Source: an uncultured Collinsella sp. (GTDB lineage Bacteria; Actinomycetota; Coriobacteriia; Coriobacteriales; Coriobacteriaceae). Taken from it: a stretch of DNA of 7,032 bases. The stretch is taken from the NCBI GenBank assembly GCA_902494465.1, contig CABUTH010000101.1, positions 1 through 7,032 on the forward strand, written 5' to 3'. Below the pieces are notes generated by a model. It was not told the DNA's origin. It saw only the letters and a program-made list of their open reading frames with translations, and did no database searches. Both the position numbers and the translations under genes were made by a program. Below, in pieces: positions 1 to 6,765 of the stretch. How positions within the stretch are numbered: position 1 is the stretch's first letter; the number at the start of each line of letters is the position of its first letter.

Positions 1-798
1 ACCGACAACCCCACGCTCTTTAGGCTTCGTGTTCGCTATGGCAAACGCGATCGCCTTAAGTACCTGGGCCATCTCGAAGTAATCCATACCATTGAGCGCA
101 TCGTGCGCCGTGCGGGACTTCCCTATGCCGTCACGCAGGGTTTCTCTCCTCACATGCGCGTGGGCTTCTCTTCGGCGCTACCGGTGGGTACGTCGTCGAC
201 CTGCGAGTGGTATGACCTGTTTATGACCGAGTTTGTGGCGCTCGACGAGGCGTTTGGGCGCCTGGCTGCGGCCTCTCCGGCCGATCTGGCACCCATCGAG
301 GCGGCGTACATCGACGTGCGCACGCCGGCGTTGACGGCGCAGCTCACGCGCTTGTCGTATCGCATTGATTTGCACTTGGATCCCGAGGCGCCCGTAAGCG
401 CCGACGAGGTGCGTCGTGCGATCGACACGCTGCGCGCGGACCATGGCATCGACTACGCGCGCGGAAAAAAGAGCAAGCGCTTGGATTTGGATCACACGCT
501 CGTGGGCTATGAGCTCACGGCGGGGGAGCGCCCGGACCATTTAGTGCTCATGCTCGACACCCATGCCGATAACGAGGGCTCCATGCGTCCGGAAATTTTG
601 CTTTCTGCAGCTGATGTTTTGTTGCAGGGCTTGACCCCGGGCGTGGATGCACCTATTGTTTCCACCGGTATGCAAGACCTCGTGACCATCTGCTCCTACG
701 ATGTCGAGCGTCAGAATCAAGCATGCGAGGACGACGAGGGCCGACTCGTCAGCCCCATACCTGTGCGAACTTGTGGATTTGCTCCACATACTCGTTGA
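1..798 (+). CDS. Radical-SAM-associated protein, DUF2344/TIGR03936 family (5' end outside window)
   Basis: The frame is open from base 1 to the TGA at 796-798, giving 265 visible residues. The first visible residues (TDNPTLFRLRVRYGKRDRLK, then YLGHLE) and the following RRAGLPYAVTQGFSPHMRVG and SALPVGTSS are typical of the N-terminal half of the DUF2344/TIGR03936 family. Stand-alone members begin only a few residues before the RLRVRY motif, so probably little is missing. A fusion to an upstream radical SAM domain cannot be excluded. The family is usually found beside, or fused to, a B12-binding/radical SAM protein (TIGR03960 type) and close to rplU-rpmA, as here. Its biochemical role is not established as far as I know; a link to tRNA or ribosome maturation is only guilt by association. 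An internal GTG at 103 is not the start, because the conserved family sequence extends upstream of it. Family assignment is confident, function is not. Confidence 0.85.
   Translation, partial: TDNPTLFRLRVRYGKRDRLKYLGHLEVIHTIERIVRRAGLPYAVTQGFSPHMRVGFSSALPVGTSSTCEWYDLFMTEFVALDEAFGRLAAASPADLAPIEAAYIDVRTPALTAQLTRLSYRIDLHLDPEAPVSADEVRRAIDTLRADHGIDYARGKKSKRLDLDHTLVGYELTAGERPDHLVLMLDTHADNEGSMRPEILLSAADVLLQGLTPGVDAPIVSTGMQDLVTICSYDVERQNQACEDDEGRLVSPIPVRTCGFAPHTR
772..788. repeat. Short dyad upstream of the rplU promoter
   Basis: TGTGGA and TCCACA form a perfect 6-bp inverted repeat around a 5-base spacer, inside the last codons of the DUF2344 gene and ending 6 bases before the -35 of the rplU promoter. 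It could be a small RNA hairpin or an operator. No T-tract follows, so it is not an intrinsic terminator. A 6-bp dyad of this size can occur by chance. Confidence 0.3.
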
Positions 799-823
799 CG
801 GGGGTATTTTCGCCTGCTACTAT
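795..823 (+). promoter_or_regulatory. Predicted sigma70-type promoter for rplU-rpmA
   Basis: A -35 box TTGACG (795-800, 5 of 6 matches to TTGACA) is followed after 17 bases by TACTAT (818-823, 4 of 6 matches to TATAAT). An overlapping TATATT at 821-826 would need a 20-base spacer and is less likely. Transcription should start near 830, leaving a leader of about 35 bases before the rplU ATG, too short for an elaborate ribosomal-protein leader. The -35 overlaps the stop codon of the upstream gene. Confidence 0.65.
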
Positions 824-865
824 ATTCGGCTGTTGCACTAACTGATGCATGAAGGGCAAGTAAAC

Positions 866-1240
866 ATGTACGCAATCGTTAACACGGGCGGCAAGCAGTA
901 CAAGGTCGCCACCGACGATGTCATCACCGTCGAGAAGATCGAGGGCAATGAGGGCGACAAGGTCACCCTGCCGGTCATCTTCCTCAACGATGGTAAGAAG
1001 ATCGTCACCGATCCCGACAAGCTGGCCAAGGCCAAGGTTACCGCTCAGATCGTTGAGCAGTTCAAGGGCGAGAAGCAGCTGGTCTTCAAGTTCCACAAGC
1101 GTAAGCGCTATCGTCGTCTGAAGGGTCACCGTCAGCAGCTCACCAAGCTGAAGATCGTGAAGGTCCAGGCTACGTCCCGCGCCAAGAAGGCTGTCAAGGC
1201 AGAGGCCGAGGCTGTTGCCGAGGCTCCCGTCGCCGAGTAG
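866..1240 (+). CDS. rplU: 50S ribosomal protein L21
   Basis: Encodes 124 residues beginning MYAIVNTGGKQYKV, the canonical L21 N-terminus. L21 binds 23S rRNA in the large subunit. The basic segment KFHKRKRYRRLKGHRQ (around residues 74-89), followed by QLTKLKI, is the conserved RNA-binding signature. ATG 866 is chosen because family members start at MYAIV and an AAGGG lies 9 bases upstream. An in-frame ATG at 845 would add MHEGQVN and place that Shine-Dalgarno-like sequence inside the gene. The protein is about 20 residues longer than the E. coli form (103 residues), owing to an Ala/Glu/Lys-rich tail (KAVKAEAEAVAEAPVAE). It is first in a two-gene unit with rpmA, 33 bases apart, behind the promoter at 795-823. 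Confidence 0.97.
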   Translation: MYAIVNTGGKQYKVATDDVITVEKIEGNEGDKVTLPVIFLNDGKKIVTDPDKLAKAKVTAQIVEQFKGEKQLVFKFHKRKRYRRLKGHRQQLTKLKIVKVQATSRAKKAVKAEAEAVAEAPVAE

Positions 1241-1273
1241 ATTACACTCGTAACGAAAGAGTAGGTATACACA

Positions 1274-1531
1274 ATGGCACACAAAAAAGGACTCGGTTCC
1301 TCCCGTAATGGCCGTGACTCCCGCGGTCAGCGCCTTGGCACGAAGCGCTATGCCGGCCAGACGGTAACCACGGGCACGATTCTCGTCCGTCAGCACGGCA
1401 CGCACATCCACCCGGGTGAGAACGTTGGCCGTGGCAAGGACGACACGCTGTTCGCGCTGGTCGACGGTACCGTTGAGTTCCACAAGGGTATCAAGCACAG
1501 GGTCAGCGTACGCCCGCTCGCGAACGCGTAA
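1274..1531 (+). CDS. rpmA: 50S ribosomal protein L27
   Basis: Encodes 85 residues starting [20 protein letters not shown], the standard L27 N-terminal arm, which reaches toward the peptidyl transferase centre. [21 protein letters not shown] and the following [12 protein letters not shown] are the conserved core. The protein starts directly at MAHKKG and lacks the cleavable N-terminal extension seen in many Bacillota. In keeping with this, no prp protease gene lies between rplU and rpmA. A weak Shine-Dalgarno (GAGTAGG, 1259-1265) precedes the ATG by 8 bases. The gene is co-directional with rplU and probably co-transcribed; a strong terminator follows it. Confidence 0.97.
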   Translation: MAHKKGLGSSRNGRDSRGQRLGTKRYAGQTVTTGTILVRQHGTHIHPGENVGRGKDDTLFALVDGTVEFHKGIKHRVSVRPLANA

Positions 1532-1547
1532 TTCACCCTTCATAGAG

Positions 1548-1557
1548 CACATATGTG
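1548..1557. repeat. 10-bp perfect palindrome before the obgE terminator
   Basis: CACATATGTG is a perfect palindrome in the rpmA-obgE gap, sharing its last base with the 5' arm of the terminator at 1557. It could be a protein-binding site; with no loop it cannot fold well on its own as RNA. No promoter is evident next to it. Confidence 0.3.
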
Positions 1558-1599
1558 GGAGGCACTTGAGTTTTAGGATTCAAGGGTCTCCCTCTTTTT
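1557..1599 (+). terminator. Intrinsic terminator or attenuator between rpmA and obgE
   Basis: GGGAGGC (1557-1563) pairs with GTCTCCC (1586-1592), with one G-U pair. After a single A/G mismatch, CTTGAGT (1565-1571) pairs with ATTCAAG (1578-1584), also with one G-U pair, closing a 6-base loop (TTTAGG). The stem is followed at once by TCTTTTT (1593-1599). This is a complete rho-independent terminator. The obgE Shine-Dalgarno begins 2 bases after the T-tract, leaving no room for a separate downstream promoter. obgE expression therefore probably needs read-through, or a promoter inside or before the hairpin. It may simply be a partial terminator that lowers obgE relative to rplU-rpmA. Confidence 0.8.
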
Positions 1600-1601
1600 G
1601 T

Positions 1602-3082
<1,481 letters not shown>

Positions 3083-3085
3083 GCC

Positions 3086-3763
3086 ATGTCGCTGCGCGGT
3101 GGAATCGGTTTGCCCGAGCTTCCCATAAAAGAGGGCAAGGAGTTTCGGCTTGGCATTATGGGCGGCACATTCGACCCGATTCATTACGGGCACCTGGTGA
3201 CTGCCGAGCAGGCGCGCGAGTCGCTCGACTTGGACGCTGTGCTCTTTATGCCGGCGGGCTCTCCCGCCTTTAAGCTTGACAAGCCGGTTACGCCTGCCGA
3301 GGACCGTTATGCCATGATGGTCCTCGCCACCGCCGCGAACCCGGCCTTTTTGGCGAGCCGGTTCGAGATTGACCGTCCGGGTGTAACCTATACGGCCGAT
3401 ACGCTTCATGCCCTTCGCGATTTTTACCCGCCGCAGGTAAAGCTCTACTTTATTACGGGCGCCGATGCGATTATCGATATTGTGACCTGGCATGATGCCG
3501 AACGAATCGCTGAGCTTGCTACCTTTATTGCGGCGACGCGACCGGGCTTTGATATCGATACGGCGCGTGCCCGAATCAAAGAGTCGGGGCTGCCGTTCGA
3601 CGTGCGCTATATTCAGATTCCGGCGCTGGCGATCAGCTCGACGAACATTCGTAAGCGAGTTGCCCGCGGCATGAGCGTGCGCTATCTTACGAGCGAGTCC
3701 GTGCTCGGCTACATTCGCAAGCGCAGGCTATATGCCGATTTGGGCCAAGAAGATTTTGAGTGA
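3086..3763 (+). CDS. nadD: Nicotinate-nucleotide adenylyltransferase
   Basis: Encodes 225 residues. NadD joins ATP and nicotinate mononucleotide to give deamido-NAD and pyrophosphate, the penultimate step of NAD synthesis. The nucleotidyltransferase signature GGTFDPIHYGH (residues 26-36) carries both histidines of the (H/T)xGH motif (H33, H36). GADAI (125-129) with W135 and ISSTNIR (183-189) are the other family hallmarks. The ATG lies 10 bases after a GGAGGG (3070-3075) embedded in the obgE 3' end. About 20 residues precede the usual start of the fold at FRLGIMGG. I see no better initiator, so the extension is probably real. The stop overlaps the start of yqeK, implying translational coupling. 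Confidence 0.96.
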   Translation: MSLRGGIGLPELPIKEGKEFRLGIMGGTFDPIHYGHLVTAEQARESLDLDAVLFMPAGSPAFKLDKPVTPAEDRYAMMVLATAANPAFLASRFEIDRPGVTYTADTLHALRDFYPPQVKLYFITGADAIIDIVTWHDAERIAELATFIAATRPGFDIDTARARIKESGLPFDVRYIQIPALAISSTNIRKRVARGMSVRYLTSESVLGYIRKRRLYADLGQEDFE

Positions 3764-4383
3764 TGGGGGCTACGTTGTCGGTAGAGGATCAGTTTGAGGG
3801 CGATGAGCGCGCGCTGCTCAAGCGCATTCAAGAGCTGCTCGATGTTCGCATGAAAGATAAGCGCAAGCGCTATGTGCATTCGCTGGGTGTTGCCGAGACC
3901 GCACTTCATCTGGCCGAGGTCTACGGCGTTGACCGCTTTGATGCCGCTGCCGCCGGCTTAATTCACGACTGGGACAAGGTGCTTTCCGATGATGAGCTCG
4001 TGGCCCGCGCGCTTCACTATGGCATCAAGGTTGCCGGCTCTCCTTCCGCCGCGACGCCGCTTTTGCATGGCCCTGTTGCCGCCTATGAGCTTCCGCAGCT
4101 TTTTCCCGAGCTGTCGCCGGCTGTTTTCCAGGCTGTCGACCGTCACACCGTGGGTGCCTGCGACATGACGCCGCTCGATATGGTGGTCTTTGTGGCAGAT
4201 GCCATCGAGCCCAACCGCCACGGCGACTATGCCCATGCGCTGCGCAAGATGGTGGGGAAGTCCTCGCTTGACGAGTTGTTCTTCTCCTGTTTTGCGCAGG
4301 GTCTGGTCTATGTGATCCAGTCCGGGCGCTATCTTTATCCCACGGCTATTACGATTTACAACCATTACGCCCAGCTGCGCTAG
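3763..4383 (+). CDS. yqeK: HD-domain hydrolase, YqeK-type (predicted Ap4A hydrolase)
   Basis: Encodes 206 residues. The HD metal-binding set is visible: H39 (RYVHSLGVAETA), H68-D69 (GLIHDWDK), H102 (LLHGPVAAYEL), H128 (AVDRHTVG) and D146 in VADAIEPNR, the last two segments being characteristic of YqeK. Bacillota YqeK has been shown to hydrolyse diadenosine tetraphosphate symmetrically to two ADP; the same reaction is inferred here. The ATG at 3763 shares its A with the nadD TGA. A GTG at 3760, which overlaps the same stop by 4 bases, is an equally possible start and adds one residue. nadD-yqeK-rsfS is a conserved gene order. The whole coding region is intact and of usual length. Confidence 0.92.
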   Translation: MGATLSVEDQFEGDERALLKRIQELLDVRMKDKRKRYVHSLGVAETALHLAEVYGVDRFDAAAAGLIHDWDKVLSDDELVARALHYGIKVAGSPSAATPLLHGPVAAYELPQLFPELSPAVFQAVDRHTVGACDMTPLDMVVFVADAIEPNRHGDYAHALRKMVGKSSLDELFFSCFAQGLVYVIQSGRYLYPTAITIYNHYAQLR

Positions 4384-4411
4384 CTCGGGTGTGTCTAGAA
4401 AGAGGTATTCC

Positions 4412-4867
4412 ATGGCCGACGAGACCATGACTGACGAGCAGATTCTTGAAGGTGTGGAGCACAAGAGCTTCGCCGCCACGTCCGACCGCACCGCCGCCTC
4501 GCTGTCCGCGAGCGGTGTCGCCGCCGAGGATGTCGCCCGCGCCGCCGCGCAGGCCGCCTACGACAAGAAGGGCGAGGACGTGCAGGTGCTCGACCTGACC
4601 GAGCTTTCCGACGTGTGCGACTACTTTGTGCTTGCCACCGGTACCAACAACCGCCAGGTCGATTCGATCGTCGACGAGATCGAGGAGAAGGTCGCCGAGG
4701 CTTGCGGCGAGCATCCGTTCTCCATTGAGGGCCGCGAGCAGAAGATCTGGATGCTCATGGACTACGGCTCGGTCGTCGTTCACGTCTTCACTCCCGAAGC
4801 CCGCGACTTCTACCGTCTAGAAAAGCTCTGGGGTGACGCCCCCCAGCTCCCCCTCGACCTCCTCTAG
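4412..4867 (+). CDS. rsfS: Ribosomal silencing factor RsfS
   Basis: Encodes 151 residues. RsfS binds L14 on the 50S subunit and blocks joining with 30S, lowering translation when nutrients are short. The conserved fold runs from about residue 40: KKGEDVQVLDL (52-62), CDYFVLATGTNNRQV (69-83), EGREQKIWMLMDYGSVVVH (106-124) and DFYRLEKLWGDAP (132-144). The first 40 residues are an extra Ala/Ser/Glu-rich segment not found in the compact forms. ATG 4412 is chosen because AGAGG (4401-4405) lies 6 bases upstream. A GTG at 4391 in frame would add MSRKRYS but has no good ribosome-binding site. It is the last gene of the obgE-nadD-yqeK-rsfS run, 28 bases after yqeK and followed by a terminator. Confidence 0.95.
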   Translation: MADETMTDEQILEGVEHKSFAATSDRTAASLSASGVAAEDVARAAAQAAYDKKGEDVQVLDLTELSDVCDYFVLATGTNNRQVDSIVDEIEEKVAEACGEHPFSIEGREQKIWMLMDYGSVVVHVFTPEARDFYRLEKLWGDAPQLPLDLL

Positions 4868-4881
4868 TGGCTCATTTGATA

Positions 4882-4902
4882 CGGGGCTTTTAGTTAGCCT
4901 CG
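4882..4902 (+). other. Stem-loop upstream of the rsfS terminator
   Basis: CGGGGCT (4882-4888) pairs with AGCCTCG (4896-4902), with one G-U pair, around a 7-base loop. The following bases (CGCATTTT) hold only a delayed, short T-run, so any termination would be weak. It may act with the stronger hairpin just downstream or protect the 3' end of the mRNA. Confidence 0.4.
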
Positions 4903-4910
4903 CGCATTTT

Positions 4911-4953
4911 GCCGGGCAGTTGCGGTTTTCCGTACCTGCCCGGCTTTCTTTTT
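4911..4953 (+). terminator. Intrinsic terminator of the obgE-rsfS operon
   Basis: GCCGGGCAG (4911-4919) pairs perfectly with CTGCCCGGC (4936-4944). Inside, after one mismatch, TGCGG pairs with CCGTA (one G-U pair) around a TTTT loop. The tail TTTCTTTTT (4945-4953) follows directly. On the minus strand the hairpin is followed by AAAATGCG, not a U-tract, so it is a poor terminator for the convergent dinB. Confidence 0.9.
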
Positions 4954-4965
4954 GCTCAAAGGCGG

Positions 4966-6219
4966 TTAATCGCTGAAGCGGGATTGGCGGCCGAAAGATA
5001 GGGCGGTGTCGCCGAACTTGTCTCGGACGGCGTCGATCGCGACGGAGAGCTCGCGGCGGTCGCTGGATTGGGCTCCGCGGTCGTCGACTTCGCAGAACAA
5101 GTCGGTCTGGATGCCGCCCTGATGGTCAAAGTCGCTCATGCCGATGCCTGCTAAGCGAACATGCATGCCTTCCTGCCAAATGTTGTCGAGCAGTTCGAGC
5201 GCAACCGCCACGAAGATGTTCTCATCGTCGGTCGGATGAGGCAGCCGGCGCTGTGCCGAGCGACCGCTTCCATACGAATACTTGAGCTTGAGCGTCACCG
5301 TGGCGCCCGTCAGTCCCTGACGGCGCAGGCGGCGTCCCACTGACTCGCCCAACAGCGCAATCGCCGCTTCGATGTCCCCGCGCTCAGTCAAATCTTTCGC
5401 AAAGGTGCGCTCATTGCTCACCGATTTAACCTCGCGCTCTTCATCGAGACTCGTGACTTCGGAGATTTCAAGTCCCAGCGCACGCTGACGCATACGTTCG
5501 CCGTTGACGCCAAAAATAGAGGCCAAGGTGGATTCCGGTGCACGTGATAGCTCGCCGAGGGTGTAGATGCGCATGCGGCGCAGTCGTTCCTCGGCCGAGC
5601 GCCCGATGCCGCTCATGGCAGACACTGGTAGCGCGGCCAAAAAGCGCTGTTCCGTCCCGGGGCGCACAATCGTCAATCCAAACGGCTTGTCACGCTCGCT
5701 TGCGATCTTTGCGACCGTCTTGTTGCAGCCCACGCCAATGGAGCAGGTCACTCCCAGCGCTGCCACGCGGTCGCTTATACGCCGCGCAACCAGTAGCGGG
5801 TCTTCGGGCGCAAAGCGACCCGGTGTGATATCGATAAAGGCTTCGTCGATGGATACGCGCTCTACGCGCGGCGTTTCCTCGGCAAGAATCGCCATGACCT
5901 GCGCGCTCACCTCGCGGTAGCGATCAAAGTGCCCGTGCGTCCAAATGGCTTGCGGGCACAAGCGCCGCGCCTCGGCCGAGGCCATGGCAGAGTGCACGCC
6001 AAGGCGACGCGCCTCATACGAACACGTGGACACGACGCCACGCGAATCGGCGTCTCCGCCCACGATGAGTGGCTTTCCGCGCCATTCGGGATGATCGAGC
6101 ATCTCCACGCTCGCAAAAAATGCATCGAGGTCCATGAGGCCCACCGCCGAACCCGTCCAGGGAGGCGGTGTGACGCCCATGGCATCCTCATAACCGTATG
6201 TATGTTCGCGTCTTTCCAT
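4966..6219 (-). CDS. dinB: DNA polymerase IV (Y-family translesion polymerase)
   Basis: The coordinates give the longest ATG frame, 417 residues. DinB copies damaged or mismatched DNA without proofreading. The catalytic motif LMDLDAFFASVE has D30 and the steric-gate F35. SIDEAF supplies D125 and E126. CSIGVGCNKTVAKIAS (159-174) and the helix-hairpin-helix region GIGRSAEERLRRM (204-216) are typical, and a little-finger domain follows. QTDLF (371-375) fits the sliding-clamp binding motif, and the tail VRDKFGDTALSFGRQ is typical of the family. All catalytic residues are present. The start is uncertain: ATG 6219 has no Shine-Dalgarno and lies 6 bases after a TATACT -10 box. ATG 6180 (residue 14) has GAGG 5 bases upstream, and I find it more convincing, giving 404 residues. 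The gene converges on rsfS and diverges from rpsP. Confidence 0.95.
   Translation of the reverse strand: MERREHTYGYEDAMGVTPPPWTGSAVGLMDLDAFFASVEMLDHPEWRGKPLIVGGDADSRGVVSTCSYEARRLGVHSAMASAEARRLCPQAIWTHGHFDRYREVSAQVMAILAEETPRVERVSIDEAFIDITPGRFAPEDPLLVARRISDRVAALGVTCSIGVGCNKTVAKIASERDKPFGLTIVRPGTEQRFLAALPVSAMSGIGRSAEERLRRMRIYTLGELSRAPESTLASIFGVNGERMRQRALGLEISEVTSLDEEREVKSVSNERTFAKDLTERGDIEAAIALLGESVGRRLRRQGLTGATVTLKLKYSYGSGRSAQRRLPHPTDDENIFVAVALELLDNIWQEGMHVRLAGIGMSDFDHQGGIQTDLFCEVDDRGAQSSDRRELSVAIDAVRDKFGDTALSFGRQSRFSD
6186..6189 (-). promoter_or_regulatory. Candidate ribosome-binding site for an internal dinB start
   Basis: On the minus strand GAGG lies 5 bases before the ATG at 6180-6178, which is codon 14 of the longest dinB frame. 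The longer start at 6219 has no such sequence. All conserved DinB sequence lies downstream of either start, so the protein alone does not decide. Confidence 0.45.
6195..6208. promoter_or_regulatory. Candidate LexA (SOS) box at the dinB 5' end
   Basis: CGTATGTATGTTCG on the plus strand fits the Gram-positive LexA consensus CGAACRNRYGTTYG at all but two defined positions (T for A at position 3, T for C at position 5). It lies about 11-25 bases downstream of the start point predicted from the -10 box at 6226-6231, and upstream of the ATG at 6180. LexA repression of dinB is common in bacteria. The match was made by eye. Confidence 0.45.
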
Positions 6220-6225
6220 GTCATG

Positions 6226-6231
6226 AGTATA
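6226..6231 (-). promoter_or_regulatory. Candidate -10 box of the dinB promoter
   Basis: Minus-strand TATACT matches 5 of 6 bases of TATAAT. I see no recognisable -35 at 16-18 bases upstream and no TG extension, so the promoter would be weak or activator-dependent. Transcription would begin around 6219-6220, on the upstream ATG itself. Confidence 0.4.
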
Positions 6232-6263
6232 CCGCGCAGCTCATGTGGGGTGCGTGTATGTGC

Positions 6264-6291
6264 TTGCAAATCCCGAATTCTTGTCTAAGAT
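6264..6291 (+). promoter_or_regulatory. Possible distal rpsP promoter
   Basis: TTGCAA (6264-6269, 4 of 6) and TAAGAT (6286-6291, 4 of 6) are separated by 16 bases in the divergent dinB-rpsP gap. Start would be near 6298, giving a leader of about 120 bases. It is weaker than the candidate at 6336-6364. Confidence 0.3.
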
Positions 6292-6335
6292 ATGGATTTG
6301 CCCTCGACTACACCGAAGAAGTTGGTCTCACGGAC

Positions 6336-6364
6336 TTCACCTGCCCGCGTCGATGGCGTATTAT
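6336..6364 (+). promoter_or_regulatory. Predicted proximal rpsP promoter
   Basis: TTCACC (6336-6341, 4 of 6 matches) and TATTAT (6359-6364, 5 of 6) are separated by an ideal 17 bases. Transcription would start near 6371, about 50 bases before rpsP. Because dinB points the other way, rpsP must have its own promoter in this gap. Confidence 0.55.
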
Positions 6365-6386
6365 GTTCAACTGTTTGTTTGTAGTT

Positions 6387-6401
6387 GCAGCCTAAAGCTG
6401 C
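6387..6401 (+). other. Small stem-loop in the rpsP leader
   Basis: GCAGC and GCTGC pair around a CTAAA loop, ending 6 bases before the rpsP Shine-Dalgarno. A 5-bp stem is marginal. It could influence ribosome access or mRNA stability, but nothing else supports a regulatory role. Confidence 0.3.
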
Positions 6402-6407
6402 TTGGTT

Positions 6408-6414
6408 GGAGGAG
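6408..6414 (+). promoter_or_regulatory. Strong ribosome-binding site setting the rpsP TTG start
   Basis: GGAGGAG lies 6 bases before TTG 6421. An in-frame ATG at 6385 would put this site inside the gene and add 12 residues foreign to S16, so the TTG start is preferred. Confidence 0.85.
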
Positions 6415-6420
6415 TTTCCT

Positions 6421-6762
6421 TTGGCAGTCAAGATTCGCCTTGCTCGTCACGGCGCTAAGAAGCGTCCGTACTACCGTGTCGTCGTCGCCGATTCCCGCGC
6501 CCCGCGTGACGGTCGTATCATCGAGGAGGTTGGCCGCTACAACCCGATGACCGCCCCCAAGACCATCAACCTCGACCTCGAGAAGATCGCCGACTGGCAG
6601 TCCAAGGGCGCTCAGCTCACCGACGCCGTCGCCGCTCTGGTCAAGGCCGCCAACGAGGGCGAGAAGACCGAGACCGTCGTCAAGAAGTCCAAGAAGCAGC
6701 TCGCCAAAGAGGCCGAGGCCGCTAAGGCTGCCGCTGAGGCCGCTGAGGGCGCCGAGGAGTAA
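6421..6762 (+). CDS. rpsP: 30S ribosomal protein S16
   Basis: Encodes 113 residues beginning [20 protein letters not shown], the canonical S16 N-terminus; [20 protein letters not shown] and NPM (residues 21-43) complete the signature. S16 binds 16S rRNA early in 30S assembly. The conserved fold ends near residue 82. A Lys/Ala/Glu-rich tail ([20 protein letters not shown] and on to the end) makes it about 30 residues longer than compact forms such as E. coli S16 (82 residues). TTG is the start codon, behind GGAGGAG. It is first in its operon; the KH-domain gene follows after 3 bases. In many bacteria rimM and trmD come next, which would lie outside this window. Confidence 0.97.
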   Translation: MAVKIRLARHGAKKRPYYRVVVADSRAPRDGRIIEEVGRYNPMTAPKTINLDLEKIADWQSKGAQLTDAVAALVKAANEGEKTETVVKKSKKQLAKEAEAAKAAAEAAEGAEE

Positions 6763-6765
6763 ATC

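Noticed and set aside
103..798. Separate 231-residue gene starting at GTG 103
   Set aside because: Conserved DUF2344 sequence continues upstream in the same frame to base 1, so this GTG is internal.
749..1552. Minus-strand open frame (267 codons) opposite rplU and rpmA
   Set aside because: It covers two certain ribosomal protein genes and their intergenic gap, and its product resembles no family I know.
4911..4953. Bidirectional terminator serving both rsfS and dinB
   Set aside because: The hairpin is followed by a T-tract only on the plus strand; the minus strand reads AAAATGCG after it.
5907..6269. Minus-strand frame overlapping the dinB N-terminus
   Set aside because: It is an alternative frame of dinB; the conserved polymerase motifs lie in the other frame and no frameshift is needed.
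6198..6395. Small plus-strand frames in the dinB-rpsP gap as possible leader peptides
   Set aside because: They overlap the dinB 5' end or the predicted promoters, lack clear ribosome-binding sites and show no regulatory codon runs.
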